64,000 nucleotides of DNA from Verrucomicrobiota bacterium (GTDB lineage: Bacteria; Verrucomicrobiota; Verrucomicrobiia; Verrucomicrobiales; Akkermansiaceae), in contig JAURPJ010000010.1 of the NCBI GenBank assembly GCA_030835305.1, positions 29,684 through 93,683 on the forward strand. The letters run 5' to 3'. How positions within the stretch are numbered: the first letter of the stretch is position 1; the number at the start of each line of letters is the position of its first letter. The translations under genes were made by a program, and so were the position numbers. The notes under the pieces were generated by a model. The model saw only the letters and a list, made by a program, of their open reading frames with translations. It had not been told where the DNA came from and ran no database searches. Positions 47,149 through 57,115 of the stretch are shown piece by piece.

Positions 47149-49383
47149 GTGAAATACTTTCTCCACCTCCTGACAATCACAAGCGCGCTGGCTCTTCCGC
47201 CTCTTGAAGAGGCTCGAGAGGTTTTGGGGTCGCAGGAAACAAAACGAAGGGAAGCGCTGACTCAGGAGATCTGGAAGGCCGGCCGGGAAGCGATTCCGCT
47301 TTTGACAAAGCTCTCCCGTGAAGAGAATCCCGAGGTTTTCAGACGGGCTCTCTTTGTTCTCCAACGTCTCCGGATGGGACTGGAGCCAGACTCTCCGCCC
47401 GAATTGCTTAAGCTCGCGGAGACCGTGAATCTGGCAAAACCGGAATTCCGGGCCACCGAACTTGGAGAGCTTCTCGACCATCCCGAGGGTGTAAGGCCTG
47501 CTCTTGTTTTTCTCGATAGCTGGGCGGCCGATCGCCGGATGCCAGCCGGGCATATTTTCAATCTCGCCGAAATTGTGACCCAGGCAATCCTCGAACGCCG
47601 AAGCTCCTGGAAGGATTTTTTATCGGCTGACCTGAGCCCTCGTTGTCGGGGAACTATTATTGCCGCGCTCTCATGGGAGGACCTTCCGATGAAGTCCCGA
47701 ATGATCGCAAATTTAGCGAGGAGGGAAACGAAGGACGTTTTTGAGATGGCGGTCACTTGTCCCAATCAAATAGCCACCGAGGCCTATATCGAGATGGCCC
47801 GGATTGCGACCGTGAATGGAGATATCTCGCTGGCTGTTCGAATCCTTGCATCCGGACTCCATCAAGACACAACTTACGACTTGGCGCGGGCAATCGCTTT
47901 TCTCGAAGTTGCCGAAGAAATCCCGCCGATTCAGTATGAAGGAAATTGGATCAATGAACTCGATCTTTTCCGGGCCCGGGCCCACCAGAACCCGGAGAAG
48001 ATTTTGCAAATTTCATCCGGCCCGAAGGTAAGTCCTGTCCTGGCTTATGAGAGCAACCTGATTGCCGGTTCGCTGACCCTACCTTCGAACGACGACGGAA
48101 TTGATTTCCCGGCCAGCACTTCTCTGGCGGCAATCCACCGGTTTTTTGGCATCCTCCCCGGTGAACCGGATATTGAAGCCCTCACCTCTTCGGTGTTGAT
48201 CGATTGGTCGGAACTCGCCCGCACGCTCATGAGCCTCGCGTGTCCTACAGAGGCTGCCGAGAAATTATCGTCGGAAGGCCAGGTGATCACAGCCACGGGG
48301 CTGCTGTGGCGGAGCAACCAGCGCGACAAGGCTCTCAGCCTTGCGGAGGACGTTCTCGGAGGGCCTGATGAAACCCTTGAAACGCGGATGAGACTTACTT
48401 TAGCCTCCCTCCACTTTGAAGCAGGCGATCGTGAACAAGCCCGCATGGTTTTTGAGCGATTGATCACGACGGGAATTCAGCAAGACACAAGGCTTCAAGG
48501 GGCTCTAAAATTAGGCTTGAACTTCTTCTCCCGGGAAGAACTTCTTCCGCTGGCTTCAAGCTTGATGGCTGATCAAGCCTACCAAAGAGCCGCATCAATC
48601 GCCGGAATGCTTCCGTATCACCCCAAGGTCTCTACTTTTTGGTATGAATATTTCCGCGAGCCAGATCCGGCCCAGTCACCCTTGGTTATTCTCAAAAAGG
48701 TTAAGGACTTTCTTTCGAATCAGACTGAAGAAGCCAGGCTAATGATCGAAAACAAGATCGCCGGAGCGACCAAGGCGAGGCTTTTGCCAACCGATGACCT
48801 CTATCAGTTGGCCTTATTCCTCAAAGTGCCCGGGGCTTTGGAAATTGTCGAAACCGCAGCTTGGTTTCAGCTTTCAATCGATGATTTGCTCTCGATAATA
48901 CGCGATGACACATGGGATCTCGCAATCCGCAAAAGAGCGCTATCAACGGCCCTTTCGATTGATCCGGCAAACGTGCTGCTTCACTGGTTCAATCGGGAGT
49001 TAAATCAAGTTGAGATTCCCGTCGAACTTCACCTCCCCACTCTCGCAAATCCCGGACTGGCTCTCCAGCTTGCCGCGCTTACAGGAAAACGCGAAACAAT
49101 TGACCTGACCTCTGAGCTGGCTGATCTCTCGAATCAACAGGCAGTCCGTTGTCTGGCAACTCTGGGACAATCCTATCTAAAAAACAACCAACCGGCGAAA
49201 GCCAGGCGGCTCTTACAGGCCGCCATTTGTGGCGAAATTGCAACCGCCCCCCAACCGGCGACACCCCTCCAATCGTCATTGGACACCCTTGCGAACTACT
49301 TCCAAGCGAGAAAAAGTATTTCAGCTGACCGGGAAGAGGCCGCGATCTGGACCGAGCGACTCACTCGTATCGGCCGAAACTAG
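47149..49383 (+). CDS. large secreted helical-repeat protein of unknown function
   Basis: 744 residues from a GTG start, with a signal peptide (1-15, KYFLHLLTITSALALP). The mature part is predicted all-helical with repeating 30-40-residue units, like HEAT or TPR solenoids: for example LFVLQRLRMGLEP near the N-terminus, then LRARLTLASLHFEAGDREQARMVFERL-like units. I see no catalytic motif. Periplasmic scaffold or lipoprotein-less adaptor is the most that can be said. Its stop codon overlaps the convergent lipoprotein gene's stop (ctag). Confidence 0.7.
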   Translation: MKYFLHLLTITSALALPPLEEAREVLGSQETKRREALTQEIWKAGREAIPLLTKLSREENPEVFRRALFVLQRLRMGLEPDSPPELLKLAETVNLAKPEFRATELGELLDHPEGVRPALVFLDSWAADRRMPAGHIFNLAEIVTQAILERRSSWKDFLSADLSPRCRGTIIAALSWEDLPMKSRMIANLARRETKDVFEMAVTCPNQIATEAYIEMARIATVNGDISLAVRILASGLHQDTTYDLARAIAFLEVAEEIPPIQYEGNWINELDLFRARAHQNPEKILQISSGPKVSPVLAYESNLIAGSLTLPSNDDGIDFPASTSLAAIHRFFGILPGEPDIEALTSSVLIDWSELARTLMSLACPTEAAEKLSSEGQVITATGLLWRSNQRDKALSLAEDVLGGPDETLETRMRLTLASLHFEAGDREQARMVFERLITTGIQQDTRLQGALKLGLNFFSREELLPLASSLMADQAYQRAASIAGMLPYHPKVSTFWYEYFREPDPAQSPLVILKKVKDFLSNQTEEARLMIENKIAGATKARLLPTDDLYQLALFLKVPGALEIVETAAWFQLSIDDLLSIIRDDTWDLAIRKRALSTALSIDPANVLLHWFNRELNQVEIPVELHLPTLANPGLALQLAALTGKRETIDLTSELADLSNQQAVRCLATLGQSYLKNNQPAKARRLLQAAICGEIATAPQPATPLQSSLDTLANYFQARKSISADREEAAIWTERLTRIGRN

Positions 49384-49979
49384 CGACCTAGGAGACTTTT
49401 AGCCTGTCCCATCGAGATGCTTCGATACTCGTCGCTCTCGATGATTCTCACTCTGCGCCAGCCGTCACCTGCCTGCTGGTCCACATAGGCACTTGAACCA
49501 GTGGAAACTTTGCGCCCGCTCTCCGTAGCACTGCCGGTCTGATAGGAACTCGTTCCGAAGCCCTTTCCTGAGGCATTTGCAATCTTGTTGGCTTGGCTCG
49601 ATTTGCGCCCGCCAAACCAAGATTTCCGGCCAGACGGACGGTAGTCGCTGGTCTGATATGATCCTGTGCTGTAGTTCTTCGCTCCCGCCCAGGTTTGCTT
49701 GTTGTAGGACTTTTGAAGATAGGCCGGTGCCTTGGCGTTGATATAGGCCGAATTCGTTTTTTGGTCAAACTGACTTCGCTTTCCCCCTGTGATCAGACCA
49801 TTTTCGCCCTGCTCGACATCGCTTTTATTGAAAGCGAAAGGATTGTTGCTACCATCTTTGCCAATTTCTACCTGCCGAGCTCCCTGGGGCTCGGGCGCGA
49901 TGAGACCCGTGTCCTTGTCCGAACTGGAACAAGAAACGAGCCCAAAAGAAAAGATTAGGAGATTAAAGAAACGCTGCAC
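49380..49979 (-). CDS. low-complexity lipoprotein
   Basis: 199 residues from GTG 49979 (the frame is open to 50102). Start chosen because it gives a type II signal peptide MQRFFNLLIFSFGLVSC with a good lipobox (LVSC). The mature part is rich in S, G, K, N, Q and Y, with repeated SYQT and SGRK elements (GSYQTSDYRPSGRKSWFGG, TSSYQTGSATESGRKVS). No known domain. Last gene on the minus strand after the oxidoreductases; 37 bp separates them. Envelope-anchored; function unknown. Confidence 0.68.
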   Translation of the reverse strand: MQRFFNLLIFSFGLVSCSSSDKDTGLIAPEPQGARQVEIGKDGSNNPFAFNKSDVEQGENGLITGGKRSQFDQKTNSAYINAKAPAYLQKSYNKQTWAGAKNYSTGSYQTSDYRPSGRKSWFGGRKSSQANKIANASGKGFGTSSYQTGSATESGRKVSTGSSAYVDQQAGDGWRRVRIIESDEYRSISMGQAKSLLGR

Positions 49980-50016
49980 TTCCGACTGATAGGGATGCAG
50001 CGTGGATAGTTCAAGA

Positions 50017-51171
50017 CTAGAGATCGAGCTTCGTCCAGGCCGCGTTGTTTTGCGAGGACTCCACACAAGCTCCGATAAACGCAACCCCGGCAACTCCATC
50101 ATCTACGGTTGGAAAATCGTATCCCCCCTCTGGAGCAGTATTCCCATCAATCTGGTCACTGATTGCCTTGGCCGCAGCCAAATAGACATTGGCAAAGGCT
50201 TCGATGAACCCTTCCGGATGTGCAAACGGAGTTCTGGAGTTCTCTTGGGCGGCTGTCCCCAAATAGTCGTTGCCACGGCGATAGGTTTTTCTCGGCGCAT
50301 TGGCATATTTCACGATCAGCTCGTTGGGATCTTCCTGATGCCACTCCAGAGAAGCCTTGGTCCCATAAACACGAATATTCAGGTTGTTCTCATCTCCATT
50401 GGAGATCTGGGACGCATAAATAATCCCCTTTACCCCTTCGGTAAAGCGGACAAGGCAATTGCCATCGTCGTCCAACTCTCGACCGGGAATGAAGGCCGTC
50501 AATTCGGCGGCCAACTCATCGACTTCAAGGCCGGTGATATATTTGGTGAGATTGTGTGCATGGGTCCCGATGTCACCCATGCAGTTTGACTTCCCTGCGA
50601 TTTTGGGATCGGCGCGCCAGTTGGCAATCGCTCCGGAACCCTCCCCTTCGACATCGCCCACCGCATATCCCTGGGGATACTCGGCGACAACTTTGAGCAA
50701 GCGTCCCAGCTCACCGTCTTTGACCATACGCCGGGCTTCTTTGACCATGGGGTATCCGGTGTAATTGTGGGTAAGGGCAAAAACGAGCCCCGAGTCCTCG
50801 ACCAGTTTCTTCAGCGTCTTCGCCTGCTCGAGATCCACGGTCAGGGGTTTGTCGCAGATGACGTTGATCCCAGCTTCCAGAAAGCATTTCGCCACGGAAA
50901 AGTGGAGGTGGTTCTGCACCACAATGGAAACGAAATCGATTCCATCCTCACGGGCAGCTTCCGCCTTTGCCATTTCCTCGTAGCTTGCGTAGGCTCGGTC
51001 AGGCCCGATAAAAAAGTCCTGCCCCGAAAGCTTTGACTTCTCGGGATTGGACGAGAAGGCCCCTGCGACCAATTCGATTTTACCGTCAAGATTGGCGGCC
51101 ATGCGGTGGACCTGTCCAATGAAGGCGCCACGACCTCCTCCGACCATTCCCATCCTTAATTTACGATTCAT
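50017..51171 (-). CDS. Gfo/Idh/MocA-family oxidoreductase
   Basis: 384 residues. N-terminal Rossmann fold with GMVGGGRGAFIGQVHR (about 8-23), the EKP-like motif ICDKPLTVDLEQA (about 109-121, D instead of E), and the C-terminal alpha/beta domain with GDIGTHAHNLTKYITG (about 196-211). It would oxidise a sugar, inositol or derivative using NAD(P). The substrate cannot be read from sequence. Sixth and last gene in the xyl cluster; 6 bp separates it from the other such gene. Confidence 0.9.
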   Translation of the reverse strand: MNRKLRMGMVGGGRGAFIGQVHRMAANLDGKIELVAGAFSSNPEKSKLSGQDFFIGPDRAYASYEEMAKAEAAREDGIDFVSIVVQNHLHFSVAKCFLEAGINVICDKPLTVDLEQAKTLKKLVEDSGLVFALTHNYTGYPMVKEARRMVKDGELGRLLKVVAEYPQGYAVGDVEGEGSGAIANWRADPKIAGKSNCMGDIGTHAHNLTKYITGLEVDELAAELTAFIPGRELDDDGNCLVRFTEGVKGIIYASQISNGDENNLNIRVYGTKASLEWHQEDPNELIVKYANAPRKTYRRGNDYLGTAAQENSRTPFAHPEGFIEAFANVYLAAAKAISDQIDGNTAPEGGYDFPTVDDGVAGVAFIGACVESSQNNAAWTKLDL

Positions 51172-51177
51172 AACTTC

Positions 51178-52257
51178 TTAAAGTGAGATTGCCTTACCTG
51201 TACTTGAGGATTCGTAGATGGCATCGATGATGGTCATCAGATGGAGAGCCTGCTCGGGCGTGTTGAGCGGCTGAGCCTTTCCTTCAAGCGTTTCCACGAA
51301 GTTGGCGGCCGAGTCGATCCGGCCCATGTCTTCGCAAAATGGGTGTTCATGGACAGTGTCAACTGATTTTTCTCCGTCCTGGGTATAAAGCTCGAAGGTG
51401 TCGATCGCAGTCTCGTCGATCCCGTCCTCCTTGAAGAGACGCTCGACTTTTCCGCCAGCCTTTGTTCCTTGGAAGACTACCGAAACTTCTTCCCGTTTGA
51501 TCATTTCCGCCCAAGAAACCTGAAGAGTCAGAACCTGTCCGGTGTCAAAGGTCACAAATCCGTGGGCGGCAGCCTCGACATCGGTCACCCCATCGGCGCG
51601 ATCAGGAATCCCCCATGGTCCCTTAAAGCGGGAATCTCCCATAAAGGTGTCAAAGGTCTTGCCGAGAATGTTGGTTGGTTTCGGATAGCCCATGAAGTAA
51701 AGAGCCAAGTCTATCATGTGAAGCAAATCGATGGTGGCACCCCCACCGGCAAGAGCCTTGGTGGTAAACCAACCACCGAAACCGGGGATACCTGTTCGGC
51801 GAATCCATTTGGACTGCGCCGAATTAATTTCACCAATCTCACCTGCCTCGATGCGCTTCTTAAGGGCAACAGACTCGGGACGTGCCCGGTTGTTAAAATT
51901 GAACATGAGGGTTTTCCCAGCGGCTTCGGAAGCGGCGATCATCTCCTTTACCTCACCCGCATTCAGTGCCGGAGGTTTTTCACAAAACACGTGTTTTCCC
52001 GCATTAAGGCATTGAATGGCGAGCGAAGCATGAAACTTGTTGGGAACAATAATGCTGACTGCATCAAGTGACGAGTCGCTGAGCATTTCCGCGACGTCGG
52101 TATAAGTCGAAGGGACGCCGTATTTCCCGGCCGCAGCCTTGGCAGCTTCCTCGCTCATGTCGCAAACGGCTGCGACTTCGGCCCCGGCTTTCACAAAGCC
52201 GGCGTAATGATACTGAAGCATTCCACCTGCTCCAATGACTCCAATTTTAAGTGACAT
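51178..52257 (-). CDS. Gfo/Idh/MocA-family oxidoreductase
   Basis: 359 residues. Start at ATG 52257 (MSLKIGVIGAGGMLQYHY), the frame being open to 52431. The Rossmann motif GVIGAGGM, the EKP motif FCEKPPALNAGEV (about 94-106) and the substrate-domain GGATIDLLHMIDLALYFMG (about 178-196) are present. The two dehydrogenases differ enough to be paralogues of different specificity rather than a recent duplication. 13 bp after the TIM-barrel gene. Confidence 0.9.
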   Translation of the reverse strand: MSLKIGVIGAGGMLQYHYAGFVKAGAEVAAVCDMSEEAAKAAAGKYGVPSTYTDVAEMLSDSSLDAVSIIVPNKFHASLAIQCLNAGKHVFCEKPPALNAGEVKEMIAASEAAGKTLMFNFNNRARPESVALKKRIEAGEIGEINSAQSKWIRRTGIPGFGGWFTTKALAGGGATIDLLHMIDLALYFMGYPKPTNILGKTFDTFMGDSRFKGPWGIPDRADGVTDVEAAAHGFVTFDTGQVLTLQVSWAEMIKREEVSVVFQGTKAGGKVERLFKEDGIDETAIDTFELYTQDGEKSVDTVHEHPFCEDMGRIDSAANFVETLEGKAQPLNTPEQALHLMTIIDAIYESSSTGKAISL

Positions 52258-52270
52258 AATGATTTGAATT

Positions 52271-53326
52271 CTACTGGTTGTCGCTGTCAAAGGCTGAGTC
52301 GAACATCCCTCCCTCGTTGCGTGGGAAGTCAAGTGACTTGGTGAAGGCGCAACTCTCGGCGGCTCCGTGGAAACGCTCCATGCGCCCGTCCTCCCATTCA
52401 ACCGAGAGCGGCCCACTGTATCTTGTATCATTCAAAGCAACGATGATCTCCTCAAAGTCAATATCACCGCGGCCAACAGAGCGGAAATCCCAGTAGCGTC
52501 GGGCATCCGTAAAATCCGTGTGACCGCCAAAGACTCCCACCGTGCCATCACCATGCCCCCACCAGACATCCTTCATGTGGACGTGGTAAATGCGATCAGA
52601 GAACTCACGGATAAAGCGAACGTAATCAACCCCTTGGTAACCAAGATGACTTGGATCGAAGTTGAATCCAAACCGTTTATGGCCCTTTACGGCTTCGATG
52701 GCACGGGCTGCCGACGCAATGTCGAAAGCAATCTCGGTCGGGTGAACCTCTAGGGCAAAGTTCACGTCCACCGCCTCGAAAGCATCAAGGATAGGGATGA
52801 AGCGATTCGCAAAATCATCGAATCCTTTCTGAAGATAAGCCTGATCGGTCGGTGGGAACGCATAAAGAGCGTGCCAGATGCTGGAGCCTGTAAAGCCGTT
52901 AACAACAGCACCGATCCCCACCTGTTCACGACCGGCCATGTAGTCTTCTCCTACATCGATAAACTTGCGGCAGGCTTTGGCGGTATCAATCAACTCCCGG
53001 GCAGCGCGCTGTCGGACGCCTTCGGGATCACCATCCCCATAAACCGCTGGCGATAGAATCGCAGCGTGACGTTCATCGATGTGATCGCAAATTGCCTGCC
53101 CCACAAGGTGATTAGAGACGGCAAAACACGAGAGATCATTCTGCTTCAAAAGTTCCCAACGACCTTCGACATACCCTTCCTCATTAAGAGCGGCCTGAAC
53201 ATCAAAGTGATCACCCCAACAGGCAAGCTCGACGCCGTCGTAACCCATCTCTTTGACTTTGGGAAGAAGCTCGGCAAGCGGAAGGTCGGCCCACTGGCCC
53301 GTGAATAGTGTAACTGGTCTGGACAT
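52271..53326 (-). CDS. sugar phosphate isomerase/epimerase-like TIM-barrel protein
   Basis: 351 residues of the AP-endonuclease-2/xylose-isomerase-like superfamily. Metal-ligand positions are typical: FALEVHPTE (Glu), [12 protein letters not shown] (Asp/His), [11 protein letters not shown] (His) and LSVEWEDG (Glu). Related enzymes include hydroxypyruvate isomerase, inosose dehydratase and sugar epimerases. Position next to two Gfo/Idh/MocA dehydrogenases is frequently seen for inositol or 3-keto-sugar pathways; the reaction here is not determined. 41 bp from xylB. Confidence 0.88.
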   Translation of the reverse strand: MSRPVTLFTGQWADLPLAELLPKVKEMGYDGVELACWGDHFDVQAALNEEGYVEGRWELLKQNDLSCFAVSNHLVGQAICDHIDERHAAILSPAVYGDGDPEGVRQRAARELIDTAKACRKFIDVGEDYMAGREQVGIGAVVNGFTGSSIWHALYAFPPTDQAYLQKGFDDFANRFIPILDAFEAVDVNFALEVHPTEIAFDIASAARAIEAVKGHKRFGFNFDPSHLGYQGVDYVRFIREFSDRIYHVHMKDVWWGHGDGTVGVFGGHTDFTDARRYWDFRSVGRGDIDFEEIIVALNDTRYSGPLSVEWEDGRMERFHGAAESCAFTKSLDFPRNEGGMFDSAFDSDNQ

Positions 53327-53366
53327 GATTTATTTTGGTTTGAATTAGGATTGTTTAAGATTCTGT

Positions 53367-54923
53367 TTAGGAAGCGCTTTGTTCTGCGAGAAATGCCTTA
53401 AATTTCGCGAGGGCCAAATTGTAAACATCGCATGCGGCAGGTTCCGGTTCGAGCCTCCGCCCCTCTTGAGGTTGGCTGAATTTGGATTCGAGATCGGCAA
53501 GATCCTCACCGATTCCGTGGGCGGCACGCATGCCAGCGCCAATCGTAGCAGACCCCGGAACATCGAGACGGTCAACCGCCACTCCAAAGACATTGGCAAT
53601 CACCTGGGCGATCCCGTCATTCTCGGAAGCCCCGCCTGTGATATAGATCCTGTTTGGACTTACTCCGAGCCAATCCGAGTGCGCCCGCATGTTGAGAAAT
53701 TGGCTCTCAAGAACGGCACGGACAGCCTCGCCAGAAGAGTATTCATGGTTTGCGGAAAAAACAGGACCTCCGGTATCAATCGCCGGAGTGATTTCGGGTT
53801 CGTAAAACGGCAACATCATCGAGCCGCGGTTTCCGGCGGAGGTTTCGGACAGAGCCTTCGTCTCAAATGCTTCCCACCCGAGCCCGTATTGCTCTTTGAT
53901 TGCCTCCCGTGCCAAAGAGCCGTTTTTGAAGCAGATCAAGCTCATGTAGCCGCCGGCCGGATTCCCAAAAACATGACCGAAACCGTTGGGGTCGGTCTTG
54001 GGCTCCGGCATCGCCGCAAAAAGTGTGTCGCTGGTTCCAAGACTTATGACAACCTTGCCGGGCGTGGAAGCTCCCATTCCGATGAGGCTGCAGGGATTGT
54101 CTCCCGACCAAATGATGGTCTCACAAGTCGGAGAGAAGCCATATCTTCTTACGAAGTAGTTGGAGATTCGACCCGAACTTGAATTCGAAGGTGCGCATGG
54201 AGGTAGCTTTTCCGCCAATCCATCAGCGGTCGCATTTACAAGATCGGTATCCCAATCCTTGGCCGCCAGATTCATTAGATTCGTCCCGGCCCCGTCGCCA
54301 TAATCGATAGGAACATTCCGGCCTGCAAAAATGCTGGCGAAGAAAGAACTCACAAGATGGATTACGCCTGTTTCGGCATACCCCGCCAAATTTTCCTTGG
54401 CAAATTTCCGGATCTGCGGGCCCGTGAATCGCTCAGTCGCGAATGAGCCCGATTTGGCGCAAACAATTTCGTTCCCCCCGACTGCTTCCGCGATTTCAGC
54501 ACACTCGGAAGTTGTCGAACTGTCCATCCAGATTGGCGAGCGATCTCTGGCAAGGCATCCCGCAAGTTGGTCTTTCAAGTCTTTCTTTGCCGAAAGCTTC
54601 GCAAGTTTCTCACCAAAACAACTCTTAAGGTAAACACTTCCGTGTTGCTGCCCGGACCCTGATACCGCTTCGATTTTGGAAAAATCGATCTCTTTGCCGG
54701 ACATTTGCACGAGCAAGAGGTCGAGCGCTTCAAGCCACATGAGTGGATTGGAAAAAACCTCGCCGCGGGATCCCGAATCGTGGTAACCATGGGGCTGGTT
54801 GTAGTGCGGGAGATTATCACCAAAATTCACTGAATGATCAGCAATTACGATCCCCGCTTCGGTATCGAGGATTACTGCTGAAAGACTCTGTGTTGATGAG
54901 TCTAGGCCTAGGACAAGAGGCAT
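53367..54923 (-). CDS. xylB: FGGY-family carbohydrate kinase, probable xylulokinase
   Basis: 518 residues. Two-domain ASKHA fold. The N-terminal GLDSSTQSLSAVILD, SGSGQQHGSVYLK, then WMDSSTTSEC, and the C-terminal ATP domain with GVSPNRIYITGGASEN. It phosphorylates D-xylulose to xylulose 5-phosphate. The call rests on adjacency to xylA and the SGQQHG motif (DSST, QQHG are as in xylulokinases). Family length about 490-520. 6 bp from xylA, so same operon. Confidence 0.9.
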   Translation of the reverse strand: MPLVLGLDSSTQSLSAVILDTEAGIVIADHSVNFGDNLPHYNQPHGYHDSGSRGEVFSNPLMWLEALDLLLVQMSGKEIDFSKIEAVSGSGQQHGSVYLKSCFGEKLAKLSAKKDLKDQLAGCLARDRSPIWMDSSTTSECAEIAEAVGGNEIVCAKSGSFATERFTGPQIRKFAKENLAGYAETGVIHLVSSFFASIFAGRNVPIDYGDGAGTNLMNLAAKDWDTDLVNATADGLAEKLPPCAPSNSSSGRISNYFVRRYGFSPTCETIIWSGDNPCSLIGMGASTPGKVVISLGTSDTLFAAMPEPKTDPNGFGHVFGNPAGGYMSLICFKNGSLAREAIKEQYGLGWEAFETKALSETSAGNRGSMMLPFYEPEITPAIDTGGPVFSANHEYSSGEAVRAVLESQFLNMRAHSDWLGVSPNRIYITGGASENDGIAQVIANVFGVAVDRLDVPGSATIGAGMRAAHGIGEDLADLESKFSQPQEGRRLEPEPAACDVYNLALAKFKAFLAEQSAS

Positions 54924-54929
54924 CGAATT

Positions 54930-56240
54930 CTAGAGGTAGTCGTTCAAAAGATTCTCGAGGCGCTCTTGACGTCCACTTGCCAGCTGAGGAGGTATGATAC
55001 CTTGAGCATATCGATCGAGAGAGTCTAGAGTCGCGGTCCCGGACTCAATTTCAGCGCCGATCCCCTGATCATAGGAGGAGTAACGCGCCTTCACAAACTC
55101 GTCAAAGCGTCCGTCTTCAATGATCTTGGCGGCGATCTTAAGGCCGCGTGCGAAGGCATCCATCCCGCCGATATGTGCGTGGAAAAGATCTTCCGGTTCG
55201 TGACTCTCACGACGTCGCTTGGCGTCGAAGTTAAGTCCCCCTGTCGTAAATCCGCCCATCTTGAGGAGGCGTAACATAACATTGGTGGTCCCGTAAATGT
55301 TGGTTGGAAACTGGTCGGTATCCCAGCCGATGAGTTCGTCACCGCGATTTGCGTCGATTGACCCGAGAGCGTTGGCATTTATGGCAACCTCAAGCTCATG
55401 CTCCATGGTGTGACCGGCCAAGGTGGCATGGTTTGTTTCGATATTCAGTTTGAAATGCTCAAGCAGATTATACTCACGAAGAAAGTTTAAGCACGCCGCC
55501 GAGTCGGAGTCATACTGGTGGGTGGATGGCTCACGCGGCTTGGGTTCGATGTAAAATTGCCCAGTATAGCCAATGCTTTTCGCATAATCGACTGCCATGT
55601 GCAGAAAAGCGGCCAAGTGATCCACCTCTCTCTTCATGTCGGTGTTGATCAGTGAGCCATAGCCTTCACGACCACCCCAAAAGGTATAACCAGGACCGCC
55701 AAGACGATGGGTTGCATCGATGGCATTCTTGACCTGGCTTGCACCAAAGGCAAAAACGTCAGCGTTCGGAGACGTTGAAGCACCGTGCGCATATCTTGGG
55801 TGTCCGAACAAACAGGCTGTTCCCCAGAGGAGTTTTTTACCGGTTTGGTTTTGAAAAGTTTCCAGCTCCTGCACCACCCGATGAAACATCTCGTGAGTCT
55901 GTGCCAAAGTCTCTCCCTCGGGCGAAATGTCACGATCGTGAAAGCAGTAGTAGTCGATGTCGATTTTATCGAGAAATTCAAAGAAAACTGGAACGCGGTT
56001 CAGAGCATTTTCCAGAGTTTCTTCGCCATTATCCCAAGGCATCAGCGCCGTGCCATCACCAAAGGGATCCCCGAGGCCATTTCGCATACAATGCCAGTAG
56101 GCGGCGCCAAAGCGCATGTGATCTTTCATCGATTTTCCAGCCACAACCTCGTCCGGATTGTAATGATGGAAGGCGAAGGGATTATCGGATTGAGACCCCT
56201 CATACTTTATCTTGGGGATGTTGGGAAAATATTCAGACAT
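54930..56240 (-). CDS. xylA: xylose isomerase
   Basis: 436-residue class II xylose isomerase that converts D-xylose to D-xylulose. Catalytic His/Asp in CFHDRD (about 99-104), metal ligands in [16 protein letters not shown] (about 229-244) and [12 protein letters not shown] (about 269), and the [10 protein letters not shown] signature (about 186). First gene of the five-gene minus-strand cluster. Divergent from a PAS-AraC regulator, separated by 119 bp that hold an inverted repeat. ATG without Shine-Dalgarno. Confidence 0.96.
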   Translation of the reverse strand: MSEYFPNIPKIKYEGSQSDNPFAFHHYNPDEVVAGKSMKDHMRFGAAYWHCMRNGLGDPFGDGTALMPWDNGEETLENALNRVPVFFEFLDKIDIDYYCFHDRDISPEGETLAQTHEMFHRVVQELETFQNQTGKKLLWGTACLFGHPRYAHGASTSPNADVFAFGASQVKNAIDATHRLGGPGYTFWGGREGYGSLINTDMKREVDHLAAFLHMAVDYAKSIGYTGQFYIEPKPREPSTHQYDSDSAACLNFLREYNLLEHFKLNIETNHATLAGHTMEHELEVAINANALGSIDANRGDELIGWDTDQFPTNIYGTTNVMLRLLKMGGFTTGGLNFDAKRRRESHEPEDLFHAHIGGMDAFARGLKIAAKIIEDGRFDEFVKARYSSYDQGIGAEIESGTATLDSLDRYAQGIIPPQLASGRQERLENLLNDYL

Positions 56241-56279
56241 GAGTCAATTGTGTTAGTTAGGAGCAGAATCACTCCTGCG

Positions 56280-56311
56280 CACGAAAGAGGCTAGCAAATT
56301 TTTCTTTCGTG
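56280..56311. promoter_or_regulatory. 9-bp perfect inverted repeat in the xylA/regulator divergent region
   Basis: cacgaaaga (56280-56288) and tctttcgtg (56303-56311), spaced by 14 bp. It lies 40 bp upstream of xylA and 49 bp upstream of the regulator. A regulator-binding site is likely by position; a half-site pair on opposite strands would fit a dimer. Confidence 0.5.
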
Positions 56312-56359
56312 AGTCCATGATTCAAGTCATCGTTTTTTTGTCCTAAATCGTCAAAATCA

Positions 56360-57115
56360 ATGTCTTCCTTCACCCGTTTCCAGGAGCTCTCCGCTCAACT
56401 ACGACCCGGACAAATCGCCATGGGGCTCTTTGAAGCACTTCCCGACATCATGTTTTGGGTCAAAGACGACACCGGAACCATTATCTTTGCCAACCGGGCC
56501 TACGCCCAGCTCCTCAATCGAAATCCCGAAGATCTGGTCGGTGAGACAGACAAATCTCTCTTCCCGCCAACAATGGCGAATTTCTTTCGCTGTGATGACG
56601 AGACTGTTTTGAAAACTTCAAAACCACTCCAAAACAAGTTGGAAATCATCACCCGTCTTGGTGGAGGCATCGAGTGGCGAATGACCTCTAAAATTCCTCT
56701 CTTCGACGAAAATAACAAAGTGCTTGGGACTGCCGGAGTCTCACGTCGACTTGAACACGGCGAAGGCCCCCCGCTCCCGACTCCTCAACGCGCCATTTCA
56801 AATCTTATCGATCGGGTTCACGAAAACCTTGGCGAGGACATCACCGTGCGGGATTTGGCGCGGCAGGCCGGAATGTCAGTCAGCAGCCTGGAACGCAGCT
56901 TTCGGAAATACCTGGGTACCACCCCCAAGCAATACCTCGTTCGCGCAAGGATTGCGGCAGCCTGCGACAAACTCCTCAGCACAACACTAAGAGTAGGGCA
57001 GATCGCGAGCTCGCTATCCTATCACGAGCACGCTTCGTTCACTCGAGCTTTCTCATCCATCATGCATATGAGCCCAAAGGATTACCGTAACTTTTACAGG
57101 GCAGCTATCAGGTAG
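56360..57115 (+). CDS. PAS-domain AraC-family transcriptional regulator, probable control of the xyl cluster
   Basis: 251 residues. An N-terminal PAS domain (about 25-130: DIMFWVKDDTGTIIFANRAYAQLL, MTSKIPLFDENNKVLGTAGVSR) is followed by two AraC-type helix-turn-helix motifs (about 150-250: ITVRDLARQAGMSVSSLERSF and RVGQIASSLSYHEHASFTRAF). E. coli XylR has a periplasmic-binding-protein sensor instead. A PAS sensor could read a small ligand or redox state. Divergent from xylA, so likely to control it. ATG start without Shine-Dalgarno. Confidence 0.88.
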   Translation: MSSFTRFQELSAQLRPGQIAMGLFEALPDIMFWVKDDTGTIIFANRAYAQLLNRNPEDLVGETDKSLFPPTMANFFRCDDETVLKTSKPLQNKLEIITRLGGGIEWRMTSKIPLFDENNKVLGTAGVSRRLEHGEGPPLPTPQRAISNLIDRVHENLGEDITVRDLARQAGMSVSSLERSFRKYLGTTPKQYLVRARIAAACDKLLSTTLRVGQIASSLSYHEHASFTRAFSSIMHMSPKDYRNFYRAAIR

